Source: JAYPUG01 sp038117265 (lineage in GTDB: Bacteria; Pseudomonadota; Alphaproteobacteria; UBA6615). Taken from it: DNA of 64,000 bases. The number at the start of each line of letters is the position of its first letter. Position 1 is the stretch's first letter. Under the pieces are notes generated by a model that saw only the letters and a program-made list of their open reading frames with translations, was not told the origin of the DNA and did not search any database. Made by a program: the position numbers and the translations under genes. The stretch spans positions 7,986 through 71,985 of the forward strand of contig JAYOFO010000005.1 in assembly GCA_038117265.1 (NCBI GenBank). Direction: 5' to 3'. Shown here piece by piece: positions 42,831 through 52,513 of the stretch.

Positions 42831-42854
42831 GCGGCGGCCCCTCGGGGTCGCCGC
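42831..42854 (+). promoter_or_regulatory. Intercistronic hairpin between urtA and urtB
   Basis: GCGGCG-G-CCCC and GGGG-T-CGCCGC pair around a tight loop in the 89-base gap after urtA. No T tract follows. Such stems often protect the upstream binding-protein message and reduce read-through, giving more UrtA than permease. Confidence 0.5.
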
Positions 42855-42901
42855 AGCCCGCCAAGAACAAGAAGCAAGTGCCCCAACCTAGAAACGAACC
42901 C

Positions 42902-44596
42902 ATGGCTGCGAGCCGCGTTACATCCGCCCGATCCGCGCGTGGTCCGTTCCTACTCATCTGGGCTTCGGTGGTTTTGGTCGCCTTGCTTGCGGGCTTTGTG
43001 GACCGGGCGCGTGCGCAGACCGACGACGCCGTCTTCGTCGAGGCGATCCGAGCCCTCGAAGCAAAGAGTTTCAATGCCAAAGCGGATGCCGTCGTCGCCC
43101 TGGGTGAACTGGGCGACGACCGTGCCATCCCGGTCCTCGAAGCGCTTGGCGAAGGCAATCTCTACCGCCGCCAGGGCGACGGCGCGGTCTTCATCGCCGA
43201 ACGCCAGCAAGACAGGTCCTACAAGCTCACCGATCCGCTGACCGGGGACGCGGCCGGGATCGTTGCCGGCAGCGAGATCAAGAAGATCATCGCGAACAAC
43301 AAGGTGCGTGGCCAAATTCGCGGCGCGCTTGGCCAGTTGGCGTTGTTCAGCGCAAATCCCGCCCAGCGCGAGGCTGCCGTCGACAACGTCATCGCCAGTC
43401 CGACGCCGGATTCTCTCGAACTCCTCAAGCGCGTCCGCGAGCGTGAGACCGACAGAAGAGTGCGCGAGCGCCTGGAAGTCGCGATCGCCATGTTCGAGCT
43501 CGGCTCGGAAGACCGGAAGGTGCGCCTGGCGGCCGTTTCGGCCCTTTCGGGGCTTTCGAGCCCGGATGTCAAATCGGTGCTGGAAGGCCGTCTCCTGAAA
43601 GACGATTCCGGATCGTTCATCGAGCCGGACGAAGAGGTGCGCACGGCGGTTGCCAATGCGATCGACGATATCAACGACCGGCTTGTCCTGTTCGAGATCG
43701 CGGAGAACCTGATCTTTGGCCTGAGCCTGGGTTCGGTCCTGCTGCTCGCGGCGATCGGACTGTCGATCACATTCGGCGTCATGGGCGTCATCAACATGGC
43801 CCATGGCGAGATGATCATGCTCGGCGCCTACACCAGCTTCCTCGTGCAGGAGTTCTTCCGCGCCTCCATGCCGGCCGAGGCATTCGGATTCTATCTCGTC
43901 GCAGCGATCCCCGTTGCCTTCATGATCGCCGCGTTCTTCGGAATCCTGATCGAACGCGGCTGCATTCGCTTCCTGTATGGCCGGCCGCTCGAGACGCTAC
44001 TTGCCACCTGGGGTGTCAGCCTAATCCTGCAGCAGCTGGTGCGCTCGCTGTTCGGCGCCAACAACCGCGAGGTCGCCAATCCCGACTGGATCGCCGGCGC
44101 CGTATCGCTCGGCGGTGGCGTGTCGGTGACGCTCAACCGCGTCTACATCGTCATCTTCTCCTTGATGGTCGTTGCCGCGTTGGCCGCGTTCATCCGCTAC
44201 AGCCGGTTCGGGTTGCAGATGCGCGCAGTCACCCAGAACCGAGGCATGGCGTCGTCCATGGGCATCCGCACCGGCCAAGTCGATGCTCTGACCTTCGCGC
44301 TCGGATCCGGCATCGCCGGCGTGGCCGGGGTCGCCCTCAGCCAGATTTCGAATGTCAGCCCGAACCTCGGTCAGAACTTCATCGTCGATAGCTTCATGGT
44401 CGTCGTCTTCGGCGGGGTGGGCAGCCTTTGGGGCACCATCGTCGGCGCCTTCAGCCTCGGCATCATCAACAAGTTCCTCGAACCGGTGTCGGGCGCGATC
44501 CTGGGTAAGGTCGTGGTCCTGGTCATCATCATCCTGTTCATCCAGAAGCGCCCGCGCGGCCTGTTCGCGCTCAAGGGCCGCGCGGCCGAGGCATAG
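42902..44596 (+). CDS. urtB: Urea ABC transporter permease UrtB
   Basis: A 564-residue permease. After a signal-like segment (residues about 14-40) comes a long periplasmic domain of HEAT-like helices (SFNAKADAVVALGELGDDRAIP), typical of UrtB, then about eight membrane spans of the LivH type from residue 270. The start is uncertain: ATG at 42902 is chosen because the frame before it crosses the hairpin, while ATG at 42815 would place the hairpin in the gene. The ribosome site is weak for either. Confidence 0.9.
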   Translation: MAASRVTSARSARGPFLLIWASVVLVALLAGFVDRARAQTDDAVFVEAIRALEAKSFNAKADAVVALGELGDDRAIPVLEALGEGNLYRRQGDGAVFIAERQQDRSYKLTDPLTGDAAGIVAGSEIKKIIANNKVRGQIRGALGQLALFSANPAQREAAVDNVIASPTPDSLELLKRVRERETDRRVRERLEVAIAMFELGSEDRKVRLAAVSALSGLSSPDVKSVLEGRLLKDDSGSFIEPDEEVRTAVANAIDDINDRLVLFEIAENLIFGLSLGSVLLLAAIGLSITFGVMGVINMAHGEMIMLGAYTSFLVQEFFRASMPAEAFGFYLVAAIPVAFMIAAFFGILIERGCIRFLYGRPLETLLATWGVSLILQQLVRSLFGANNREVANPDWIAGAVSLGGGVSVTLNRVYIVIFSLMVVAALAAFIRYSRFGLQMRAVTQNRGMASSMGIRTGQVDALTFALGSGIAGVAGVALSQISNVSPNLGQNFIVDSFMVVVFGGVGSLWGTIVGAFSLGIINKFLEPVSGAILGKVVVLVIIILFIQKRPRGLFALKGRAAEA

Positions 44597-44599
44597 GCG

Positions 44600-45742
44600 A
44601 TGGGACCTATCACCTCGCGCCTGTTCGCGCTTGAGAGCAAATCCGGCTGGACCGCCGCGCTGGTGCTGCTCGTGGTTGCGCTCTTCGTCGTCCCGATCCT
44701 GAACCTCGCCGTGCCTCCGGAATCGGTGCTCCACGTCTCGACCTTTTGGGTTGCGACCCTGGGCAAGTATCTCGCGTTCGCGATCCTGGCGCTCTCGCTT
44801 GACCTAATCTGGGGCTATGCGGGGATTCTCAGCCTTGGCCATGGCGCGTTCTTCGGTCTCGGCGGCTACGCCATGGGCATGTACATGATGCGCAAGATCG
44901 GCGATCGCGGCGTCTACGGGAACGCGGACCTTCCGGACTTTATGGTCTTCCTGAACTGGGATTCGCTGCCTTGGTACTGGTACGGCTTCGATCAGTTCTG
45001 GTTCGCCTTGCTGATGGTGGTGGTGGTGCCCGGGCTGCTCGCCTTCGTCTTCGGTTGGCTCGCTTTCCGTTCGCGCATCACCGGTGTCTACTTCTCGATC
45101 ATCAGCCAGGCGATGGTGTTCGCCTTCATGCTGGCCTTCTTTCGCAACGAGATGGGCTTCGGCGGCAACAACGGGCTGACCGATTTCAAGGATCTGCTTG
45201 GGTTCGACCTGTCGCGCGACACCACCAAGGTCGCTCTCTACATGGTCTCGGCCGCCGCGCTGTTCGTCGTCTATTTCATCTGCCGCGCGGTCGTGACGTC
45301 GAAGCTCGGGCGGTTGCTGGTTGCCGTGCGCGACGCCGAGAGCCGGGTCCGCTTCCTGGGCTATTCGGTGACCAACGCCAAGCTGTTCGTGTTCACGCTT
45401 TCGGCGATGCTTGCCGGCATCGCCGGTGCCCTCTACGTGCCGCAGGTCGGGATCATCAATCCGGGCGAATTCGCGCCGGCCAAGTCGATCGAAATTGCGA
45501 TCTGGGTTGCCGTCGGCGGCCGCGGGACACTGTTCGGTGCGTTGCTGGGCGCCTTCGCCGTCAACGGCGCGCGCAGTTACTTCACGGGTGCGGCGCCCGA
45601 GATCTGGCTGTTCTTCCTCGGCGCACTCTTCATTCTCGTCACCCTGGTGATGCCGCGCGGGATCGTCGGTGTCTATCAGTCGCTGCGTTCGCGCGAATTG
45701 CAACGCGCCATCATGCGGAGGCTCCGCCGTGTCGATGCCTGA
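44600..45742 (+). CDS. urtC: Urea ABC transporter permease UrtC
   Basis: A 380-residue LivM-type permease with about ten spans; the typical region LSLDLIWGYAGILSLGHGAFFGLGGY is near residue 65. It pairs with UrtB to form the membrane channel. It starts three bases after urtB and its end overlaps the urtD start. Confidence 0.95.
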   Translation: MGPITSRLFALESKSGWTAALVLLVVALFVVPILNLAVPPESVLHVSTFWVATLGKYLAFAILALSLDLIWGYAGILSLGHGAFFGLGGYAMGMYMMRKIGDRGVYGNADLPDFMVFLNWDSLPWYWYGFDQFWFALLMVVVVPGLLAFVFGWLAFRSRITGVYFSIISQAMVFAFMLAFFRNEMGFGGNNGLTDFKDLLGFDLSRDTTKVALYMVSAAALFVVYFICRAVVTSKLGRLLVAVRDAESRVRFLGYSVTNAKLFVFTLSAMLAGIAGALYVPQVGIINPGEFAPAKSIEIAIWVAVGGRGTLFGALLGAFAVNGARSYFTGAAPEIWLFFLGALFILVTLVMPRGIVGVYQSLRSRELQRAIMRRLRRVDA

Positions 45743-46541
45743 AGCCTCATCGATGGAAGAGCCGGTAGCGGCCCCCGACGCGCCGGTGGATCTCTCCAAG
45801 CCCGCGGGATCGATCCTCTATCTCGAAGGCGTCTCGGTCAGCTTCGACGGGTTCAAGGCGCTGAACAGCCTGAACCTGATCATCGCGCGCGGCGAGATGC
45901 GCGCGATCATCGGCCCGAACGGCGCCGGCAAGACGACGATGATGGATGTGGTCACCGGCCGGACGCGGCCCGATACCGGTCGGGCGCTGTTCGGCGACGA
46001 TGTCGACCTGACCCATCTCGACGAATCCGCCATTGCGAACCTCGGCATCGGCCGGAAGTTCCAGAAGCCGACCGTGTTCGAGAGCCTGAGCGTGTTCGAA
46101 AACATAGACCTCGCGCTCAAGGGCGCGCGTGGGGTGTTCAGCACCCTGTTCGCGACGCTGGGACGCGCCCATCGCGAGCGGATCGATGCAACGCTGGAGA
46201 CGATCCGCCTTTCCGGGCGCCGCGGCGACCTCGCAGGCGACCTCAGCCACGGCCAGAAGCAGTGGCTCGAGATCGGCATGCTGCTGGCTCAGGAGCCCGA
46301 ACTCATGCTTCTCGACGAGCCGGTGGCGGGAATGAGCGACGCTGAGACCGAGCAGACGGCCGCCCTGTTGCGCGACATCTCGAAGGATCGTTCGCTGGTC
46401 GTCGTCGAGCACGACATGGAGTTCGTCCATAATCTCGAATGCGCCGTCACCGTCCTGCACGAGGGCCGGGTGATCGCCGAGGGCTCGATGGAAACAGTGC
46501 AGGCTGACCCGCGCGTCATCGAAGTCTATCTGGGCCGCTGA
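45729..46541 (+). CDS. urtD: Urea ABC transporter ATP-binding protein UrtD
   Basis: A 270-residue LivG-type ATPase: Walker A GPNGAGKTT, signature LSHGQKQW, Walker B LLDEPVAGM. The GTG at 45729 has GGAGG (45717-45721) seven bases ahead and is preferred over the ATG at 45735. It overlaps urtC by 14 bases. An N-terminal 30-residue acidic extension precedes the ATPase core. Confidence 0.93.
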   Translation: MSMPEASSMEEPVAAPDAPVDLSKPAGSILYLEGVSVSFDGFKALNSLNLIIARGEMRAIIGPNGAGKTTMMDVVTGRTRPDTGRALFGDDVDLTHLDESAIANLGIGRKFQKPTVFESLSVFENIDLALKGARGVFSTLFATLGRAHRERIDATLETIRLSGRRGDLAGDLSHGQKQWLEIGMLLAQEPELMLLDEPVAGMSDAETEQTAALLRDISKDRSLVVVEHDMEFVHNLECAVTVLHEGRVIAEGSMETVQADPRVIEVYLGR

Positions 46542-46544
46542 CGC

Positions 46545-47240
46545 ATGCTGGAAGCAAGAGACATTGACCTCTACTACGGCGCAAGCCACATCCTGCGCGG
46601 CGCGCACGTCTCGGCGACGCGCGGTCAGATCACGTGCCTGCTCGGACGCAATGGCGTCGGCAAGACATCGATGCTGCGCGGGATCACCGGTCATGTCCCG
46701 ATCCGCAGCGGCCGCGTCATATGGAACGACGACGACATCACGCGCCTGCCGCCCTTCGCGCGTGCGCGACGCGGCATCGCCTACGTGCCCCAGGGACGCG
46801 ACATCTTTCCCCGGCTTTCGGTCGAAGAAAACCTGATGACCGGCTTTGCCTGCCTGGCGCGCAGCGAGGCCCAGATTCCGGATGAGGTGTTCGAGCTGTT
46901 TCCGGTACTGGCCGATATGCTCAAGCGGCGAGGCGGCGACCTGTCGGGCGGTCAGCAACAACAGCTCGCGATCGGCCGGGCGCTGGTCACGCGGCCTGCG
47001 CTGCTGGTTCTCGACGAGCCGACCGAGGGAATCCAGCCCTCGATCATCAAGGACATCGAACGGGTGATCCGTCTGCTCGCCGATCGCGGCGACATGGCGA
47101 TCCTGCTGGTCGAACAGTATTTCGAGTTTGCGCGCGATCTTGCCGACCGCGTGGTGGTGATGGATCGCGGCGAGATCGTCATCTCCGGACCGGTTGGAGA
47201 ACTGCCTGAGGCCGACATCCGTCGGCACCTGACGGTGTAG
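46545..47240 (+). CDS. urtE: Urea ABC transporter ATP-binding protein UrtE
   Basis: A 231-residue LivF-type ATPase: Walker A GRNGVGKTS, signature LSGGQQQQLA, Walker B LVLDEPTEGIQP, as in UrtE. It begins three bases after urtD and precedes ureD by ten bases, linking uptake to urease in one transcription unit. Confidence 0.95.
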   Translation: MLEARDIDLYYGASHILRGAHVSATRGQITCLLGRNGVGKTSMLRGITGHVPIRSGRVIWNDDDITRLPPFARARRGIAYVPQGRDIFPRLSVEENLMTGFACLARSEAQIPDEVFELFPVLADMLKRRGGDLSGGQQQQLAIGRALVTRPALLVLDEPTEGIQPSIIKDIERVIRLLADRGDMAILLVEQYFEFARDLADRVVVMDRGEIVISGPVGELPEADIRRHLTV

Positions 47241-47250
47241 GAGACTCACA

Positions 47251-48075
47251 GTGGCGAACGGACGTGCGGAGATCGGTTACACCTTTCGCGACTGCGGGAC
47301 CCGCCTTGCGCATCTCTATCAGAGCGATCCCCTTCGCGTGCTGTTTCCGGCATCGGGCGTTGGCGAGCCCGCGACGGGAGCGCTGGTGACGACGGCTGGC
47401 GGGCTTGTTGGCGGCGATGCCCTGTCCATCGAGGTTGCGGCGGGTGCGCGGACCGACGTCCGGATTGTCGGGCAGGCCGCAGAGAAAGTGTACCGATCAG
47501 CGGGCGCGGACGTGCGGATCGATGTTGGGCTCAATGTCGGTGCGGGTGCCTGGCTCGAATGGCTGCCCCAGGAGACGATTGTCTTCGACAGCGCGCGGAT
47601 GCGGCGGAGAACTTTCGTCGAGGTGGCCGAATCTGGCCGGGCGATGGCGGGTGAGATGGTCGTGTTCGGGCGCACGGCAATGGGCGAGACTGTGCGGGCC
47701 GGACTGGTGCGCGACGCGTGGGAAGTCCGCCGTGACGGGCGCCTCGTCTGGGCCGATGCGCTGCATCTCGACGAACGAATTCGCGACCGCCTGCAAGGCG
47801 TGGCGGGCTTCGACGGTGCGGTTGCGTTCGCCAGCCTCGTCTACGTGGCGGACGCGATCGACGTGGCGCTGGAAGCGGCCCGCGACCTTCTGGCGGCGGG
47901 CGAATTGTATACCGGATGGCGTGCCGGCGCTTCGTGCCCGGCGGGCATCCTCGTGGTGCGCTGGATCGACCGCGAGGCGGTGCGCCTGCGCGAGGCCTAC
48001 GGCCGATTCTGGTCGGCGTTTCGGCGCGAAGTCGCGGATCTGCCGGGTGTCATGCCGCGCCTCTGGGCCATCTGA
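47251..48075 (+). CDS. ureD: Urease accessory protein UreD
   Basis: A 274-residue chaperone that builds the UreDFG complex delivering nickel to apo-urease. The pattern TTAGGLVGGD and QAAEKVYRS are typical. Start GTG at 47251 after GGAGACTCACA. It opens the urease part of the operon, in the common order D-A-B-C-E-F-G. Confidence 0.93.
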   Translation: MANGRAEIGYTFRDCGTRLAHLYQSDPLRVLFPASGVGEPATGALVTTAGGLVGGDALSIEVAAGARTDVRIVGQAAEKVYRSAGADVRIDVGLNVGAGAWLEWLPQETIVFDSARMRRRTFVEVAESGRAMAGEMVVFGRTAMGETVRAGLVRDAWEVRRDGRLVWADALHLDERIRDRLQGVAGFDGAVAFASLVYVADAIDVALEAARDLLAAGELYTGWRAGASCPAGILVVRWIDREAVRLREAYGRFWSAFRREVADLPGVMPRLWAI

Positions 48076-48096
48076 TCGAAACGGGGGGAGCCTTCG

Positions 48097-48399
48097 ATGA
48101 ACCTGACACCGCGCGAGAAGGACAAGCTGCTGGTGGCGATGGCAGCCGAGGTGGCCCGCAAGCGTCGCGCGCGGGGCGTCAAGCTCAACTATCCCGAGGC
48201 CATCGCGCTGATCTCCGACTTCGTGGTCGAGGGCGCGCGTGATGGTCGGAGCGTCGCCGATCTGATGAGTGCGGGCGGCGAGATCCTCGCCCGCAGCGAG
48301 GTGATGGAGGGCGTCGCCGAAATGATCCATGACGTCCAGGTCGAGGCGACGTTTCCGGACGGCACGAAGCTCGTCACCGTCCACAACCCGATCCGATGA
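48097..48399 (+). CDS. ureA: Urease subunit gamma
   Basis: A 100-residue UreA, intact, with LTPREKDKLLVAMAAEVARKR and LNYPEAIALIS. It is the smallest structural subunit of the nickel urease. It starts 21 bases after ureD with GGGGGGAG ahead of the ATG. Confidence 0.97.
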   Translation: MNLTPREKDKLLVAMAAEVARKRRARGVKLNYPEAIALISDFVVEGARDGRSVADLMSAGGEILARSEVMEGVAEMIHDVQVEATFPDGTKLVTVHNPIR

Positions 48400-48406
48400 G
48401 GGCGCG

Positions 48407-48730
48407 ATGATCCCCGGTGAACTGATCCCCGCCGACGGCGAGATCCTCCTCAACGAGGGGCGCGAGACCCTGGCCGTAACGGTCGCCAACACCGGCGACC
48501 GGCCGATTCAGGTCGGTTCGCACTACCATTTTTTCGAGGCCAACGATGCGCTCGATTTCGACCGTGCTGCGGCGCGCGGCTTCCGCCTCGACATCCCGGC
48601 CGGCACCGCCGTCCGGTTCGAGCCGGGGCAGACCCGCGAGGTGCGGCTCGTACGCTATGCCGGTGCGGGCCGCGTGTTCGGCTTCAACGGCCGGGTCAAC
48701 GGTCCGCTCGACGACGGCGGGGAGGGCTGA
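48407..48730 (+). CDS. ureB: Urease subunit beta
   Basis: A 107-residue UreB: IPGELIPADGEILLNEGRE, GDRPIQVGSHYHFFEAN and RYAGAGRVFGFN are conserved. Start ATG at 48407 after GAGGGCGCG. It lies seven bases after ureA and four before ureC. Confidence 0.97.
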   Translation: MIPGELIPADGEILLNEGRETLAVTVANTGDRPIQVGSHYHFFEANDALDFDRAAARGFRLDIPAGTAVRFEPGQTREVRLVRYAGAGRVFGFNGRVNGPLDDGGEG

Positions 48731-48733
48731 GCG

Positions 48734-50443
48734 GTGGCGTACTCGATCGACCGCGCCGGCTATGCCGCGATGTTCGGCCCGACTACGGGCGACCGGGTCC
48801 GGCTCGCCGACACCGAGCTCTTCATTGAGGTCGAACGTGATCACACCACATACGGCGAGGAGGTGAAGTTCGGCGGCGGCAAGGTCATCCGCGATGGGAT
48901 GGGCCAGTCGCAGGCGACCCGTGCCGACAGTGCGGTGGACACGGTCATCACCAACGCACTGATCGTAGACCACTGGGGCATCGTGAAGGCCGATATCGGC
49001 ATCCGCGACGGCCGCATCGTGGCGATCGGCAAGGCAGGCAACCCCGATGTGCAACCCGGCGTCGATATTGTCGTCGGACCGGGCACCGAGGCGATTGCGG
49101 GCGAGGGACGGATCGTCACGGCGGGCGGCATCGATGCCCATATTCACTGGATAAGCCCGCAGCAGATCGACGAGGCATTGTATTCCGGCGTCACGACCAT
49201 GCTCGGCGGCGGGACCGGCCCGGCCGAAGGCACCAATGCCACCACCTGCACACCGGGGCCGTGGCATCTGGCCCGTATGCTCCAGGCCGCCGAGGGGTTC
49301 CCGATGAATCTCGGTTTCTTCGGCAAGGGCAACGCCACGTTGCCGGGCGCCCTGATCGAACAGGTCGCCGGCGGCGCAATCGGTCTGAAACTGCACGAGG
49401 ACTGGGGCACCACGCCGGCGGCGATCGACACCTGCCTGAACGTCGCCGACGCGATGGATGTCCAGGTTGCGATCCACACCGACACACTCAACGAATCCGG
49501 CTTCGTCGAGAACACGATCGCCGCATTCAAGGGCCGCACCATCCACGCCTTCCACACCGAGGGTGCGGGCGGAGGACATGCGCCCGACATCATCCGGCTG
49601 TGCGGCGAGGCAAATGTGCTGCCGTCCTCGACCAACCCGACACGGCCCTACACGGTGAATACCGTGGACGAGCATCTCGACATGCTCATGGTCTGCCACC
49701 ACCTGGATTCGCGAATCCCCGAGGACGTAGCCTTCGCGGAGAGCCGTATCCGCCGCGAGACGATCGCGGCCGAGGACATTCTCCACGACCTCGGTGCGTT
49801 CTCGATCATCGCGTCGGACAGTCAGGCGATGGGCCGGGTCGGCGAAGTGGTGATCCGGACCTGGCAGACCGCCGACAAGATGAAGCGCCAGCGCGGCCGG
49901 CTGCCCGAAGAAACCGGCGACAACGACAACATGCGGGTGCGCCGCTACATCGCGAAGTACACAATCAATCCGGCCCTGACCCACGGCATCGCCGACCATG
50001 TCGGCTCGATCGCGGTGGGTAAGCTGGCCGATCTCGTCCTTTGGAAGCCGATGTTCTTCGGCGTGAAGCCGGACCTGATCCTCAAGTGCGGCACCATCGC
50101 AGGGGCGGCGATGGGCGACCCGAACGCCTCGATCCCCACGCCGCAGCCGGTCCACTACCGCCCGATGTTCGGCGCCTTTTCGAAGTCGATGCGCGCGAGT
50201 GCGGTCACCTTCGTCTCGGGCGCGGCCAAGGAGGCCGGCATCGGCGGGGTGTTGGGGCTCGACAGGGCATTGCTGCCGGTGTCGGGCACCCGCAGCATCT
50301 CCAAGTCCGACATGATCCTGAACGATGCGACGCCCGAGATGTCGGTCGACGCCGAAACCTACGAGGTGCGCGCCGACGGCGAACTCCTCGTCTGCGAGCC
50401 GGCGGAGGTGCTCCCCATGGCCCAGCGTTACTTCCTGTTCTGA
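48734..50443 (+). CDS. ureC: Urease subunit alpha
   Basis: The 569-residue catalytic subunit, with all active-site residues: nickel ligands His136 and His138 (DAHIHW), the carbamylated lysine Lys219 (GLKLHEDWG), His248 (IHTDTLNE), the His in GAGGGHAPD and Asp in SDSQAMGR. The flap cysteine and catalytic His are in VCHHL. Start GTG at 48734. It hydrolyses urea to ammonia and carbamate. Confidence 0.98.
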   Translation: MAYSIDRAGYAAMFGPTTGDRVRLADTELFIEVERDHTTYGEEVKFGGGKVIRDGMGQSQATRADSAVDTVITNALIVDHWGIVKADIGIRDGRIVAIGKAGNPDVQPGVDIVVGPGTEAIAGEGRIVTAGGIDAHIHWISPQQIDEALYSGVTTMLGGGTGPAEGTNATTCTPGPWHLARMLQAAEGFPMNLGFFGKGNATLPGALIEQVAGGAIGLKLHEDWGTTPAAIDTCLNVADAMDVQVAIHTDTLNESGFVENTIAAFKGRTIHAFHTEGAGGGHAPDIIRLCGEANVLPSSTNPTRPYTVNTVDEHLDMLMVCHHLDSRIPEDVAFAESRIRRETIAAEDILHDLGAFSIIASDSQAMGRVGEVVIRTWQTADKMKRQRGRLPEETGDNDNMRVRRYIAKYTINPALTHGIADHVGSIAVGKLADLVLWKPMFFGVKPDLILKCGTIAGAAMGDPNASIPTPQPVHYRPMFGAFSKSMRASAVTFVSGAAKEAGIGGVLGLDRALLPVSGTRSISKSDMILNDATPEMSVDAETYEVRADGELLVCEPAEVLPMAQRYFLF

Positions 50444-50445
50444 TC

Positions 50446-50928
50446 ATGCGACGCGCTACCGAAGTGTTGACTGCCGGAAACTGGCCCACGGAAGAGGCGG
50501 TGAGCGCCGTCACCCTCGACTATGACGACCGGTTTCGCCGGCGCATCCGTCTCGTCGACGATGGGGGCGAGGCGTTCCTGCTCGACCTGGCGGACGCGAC
50601 GCGGTTGGGCGACGGCGACGGGCTGCGTCTCGATTGCGGCGGCATCGTGCGGGTTTGTGCAGCCGAAGAAGAGGTGGTCGACCTGCGTTGTCATGGCCTG
50701 CGCGAAACGGCGCGGGTCGCCTGGCACATCGGCAACCGGCACATCCCGATCCAGGTGCTCGAGGATGGCGGACTGCGGATTCGGGCCGACCATGTGATCG
50801 CCGAGATGGCGGTGCGGCTGGGGGCCCACGCCGAGGCGAAGCGCGCACCCTTCGCGCCGGAACCCGGCGCCTATGCCGCGGGGAGCCAGGGAGAACATGG
50901 CGGGCATGGACACCATCACGATCATTGA
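50446..50928 (+). CDS. ureE: Urease accessory protein UreE
   Basis: A 160-residue nickel metallochaperone. It ends in a histidine-rich tail (HGGHGHHHDH), the nickel-binding end. The middle HxIGNRHIPIQV motif is typical. Start ATG at 50446, two bases after the ureC stop. Its end overlaps ureF by 32 bases. Confidence 0.93.
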   Translation: MRRATEVLTAGNWPTEEAVSAVTLDYDDRFRRRIRLVDDGGEAFLLDLADATRLGDGDGLRLDCGGIVRVCAAEEEVVDLRCHGLRETARVAWHIGNRHIPIQVLEDGGLRIRADHVIAEMAVRLGAHAEAKRAPFAPEPGAYAAGSQGEHGGHGHHHDH

Positions 50929-51621
50929 GACCGCGCTTGCCGGCGGCCGCCTGCAGCGGCTGCTGACCTGGCTGTCGCCGTCCTTCCCGGTTGGCGCCTT
51001 CAGCTATTCGCATGGGCTCGAATCCGCGGTCGAGATCGGCCTCGTGAGCGACCGGGCAAGCTTGGTACGCTGGACCGAGACGATCGTCTCGGTCGGGGCT
51101 GGCCGCGTCGACACCGTGCTGCTGCGAACGGCCTACGAGGCCGTCGAGGACGACGACATCGAGGCTCTCGTTTGGGCTCTGGAGCGCGGTGACGCCATGC
51201 AGCCGACGTCGGAGCTTGGCCTCGAGACCCGCGCCCAGGGGGCGGCGTTCCTGTCTGCGGTGTCGCGCAACTGGCCGGCCGCCGGTATCGCTCGAGTCCA
51301 GGATGTGGCGCTGCGGTGCGCGCGCCCCGTCGTCTATCCTGTGGCGGTTGGCGCGGCGGCGGCCGCCCATTATATCCCGCTGGCACCGGTCCTCGAGACC
51401 TATCTACACGCCTTCGCCGCAAATATCGTGTCGGCCGGCGTTCGCCTGGTGCCGCTCGGTCAGAGCGATGGCCTGTACGTCCTGTCCGAACTCGAGCCCG
51501 CGGTTGTCGCCGCAGCGCAGGCCGCGCGCTTCGCCGAACGCGACGACATCGGTTCGGCGACCGCGATGGTCGACTGGGCCTCCACCTATCACGAAACCCA
51601 ATACACGAGGTTGTTCCGATC

Positions 51622-51625
<4 letters not shown>
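50897..51625 (+). CDS. ureF: Urease accessory protein UreF
   Basis: A 242-residue all-helical chaperone. LTWLSPSFPVGAFSYSHGLE near the N-terminus is the hallmark. Start ATG at 50897 after CCAGGGAGAA; ATG at 50906 is also possible. It overlaps ureE and ends in the ureG start (ATGA). Confidence 0.93.
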
Positions 51626-52278
<653 letters not shown>

Positions 52279-52303
52279 AACACGTTACCGGAGAAAGACT
52301 GAA

Positions 52304-52489
52304 ATGAAGTCCCTGAAGACGACCCTGCTGGCGGTCGCCGTCGCCGGCCTCGCCGGGCCCGCGATCGGACACGAGACGGGCATGCCCCATGCGGGCGGTG
52401 CGCTGCACCCGATCCTCGGCCTCGATCACATGCTGATCGTCGTCGCCATCGCGGCTGCGGTCGGCGCGCTGGCGTTCTGGCGGCGCTAG
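52304..52489 (+). CDS. Miniature HupE/UreJ-like protein
   Basis: A 61-residue protein: signal peptide (cleavage near Gly22), then HETGMPHAGG, the HupE/UreJ-type motif HPILGLDHML, one membrane span and WRR at the end. HupE/UreJ nickel permeases are about 190 residues with the same motif in the first span; here only the N-terminal quarter exists, closed by its own stop. GGAGAAAG precedes the ATG 25 bases after ureG. It may be a small nickel-binding membrane protein or a remnant of UreJ. Confidence 0.75.
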   Translation: MKSLKTTLLAVAVAGLAGPAIGHETGMPHAGGALHPILGLDHMLIVVAIAAAVGALAFWRR

Positions 52490-52513
52490 GAAGCGCCTTT
52501 CCGGATTTCGACT

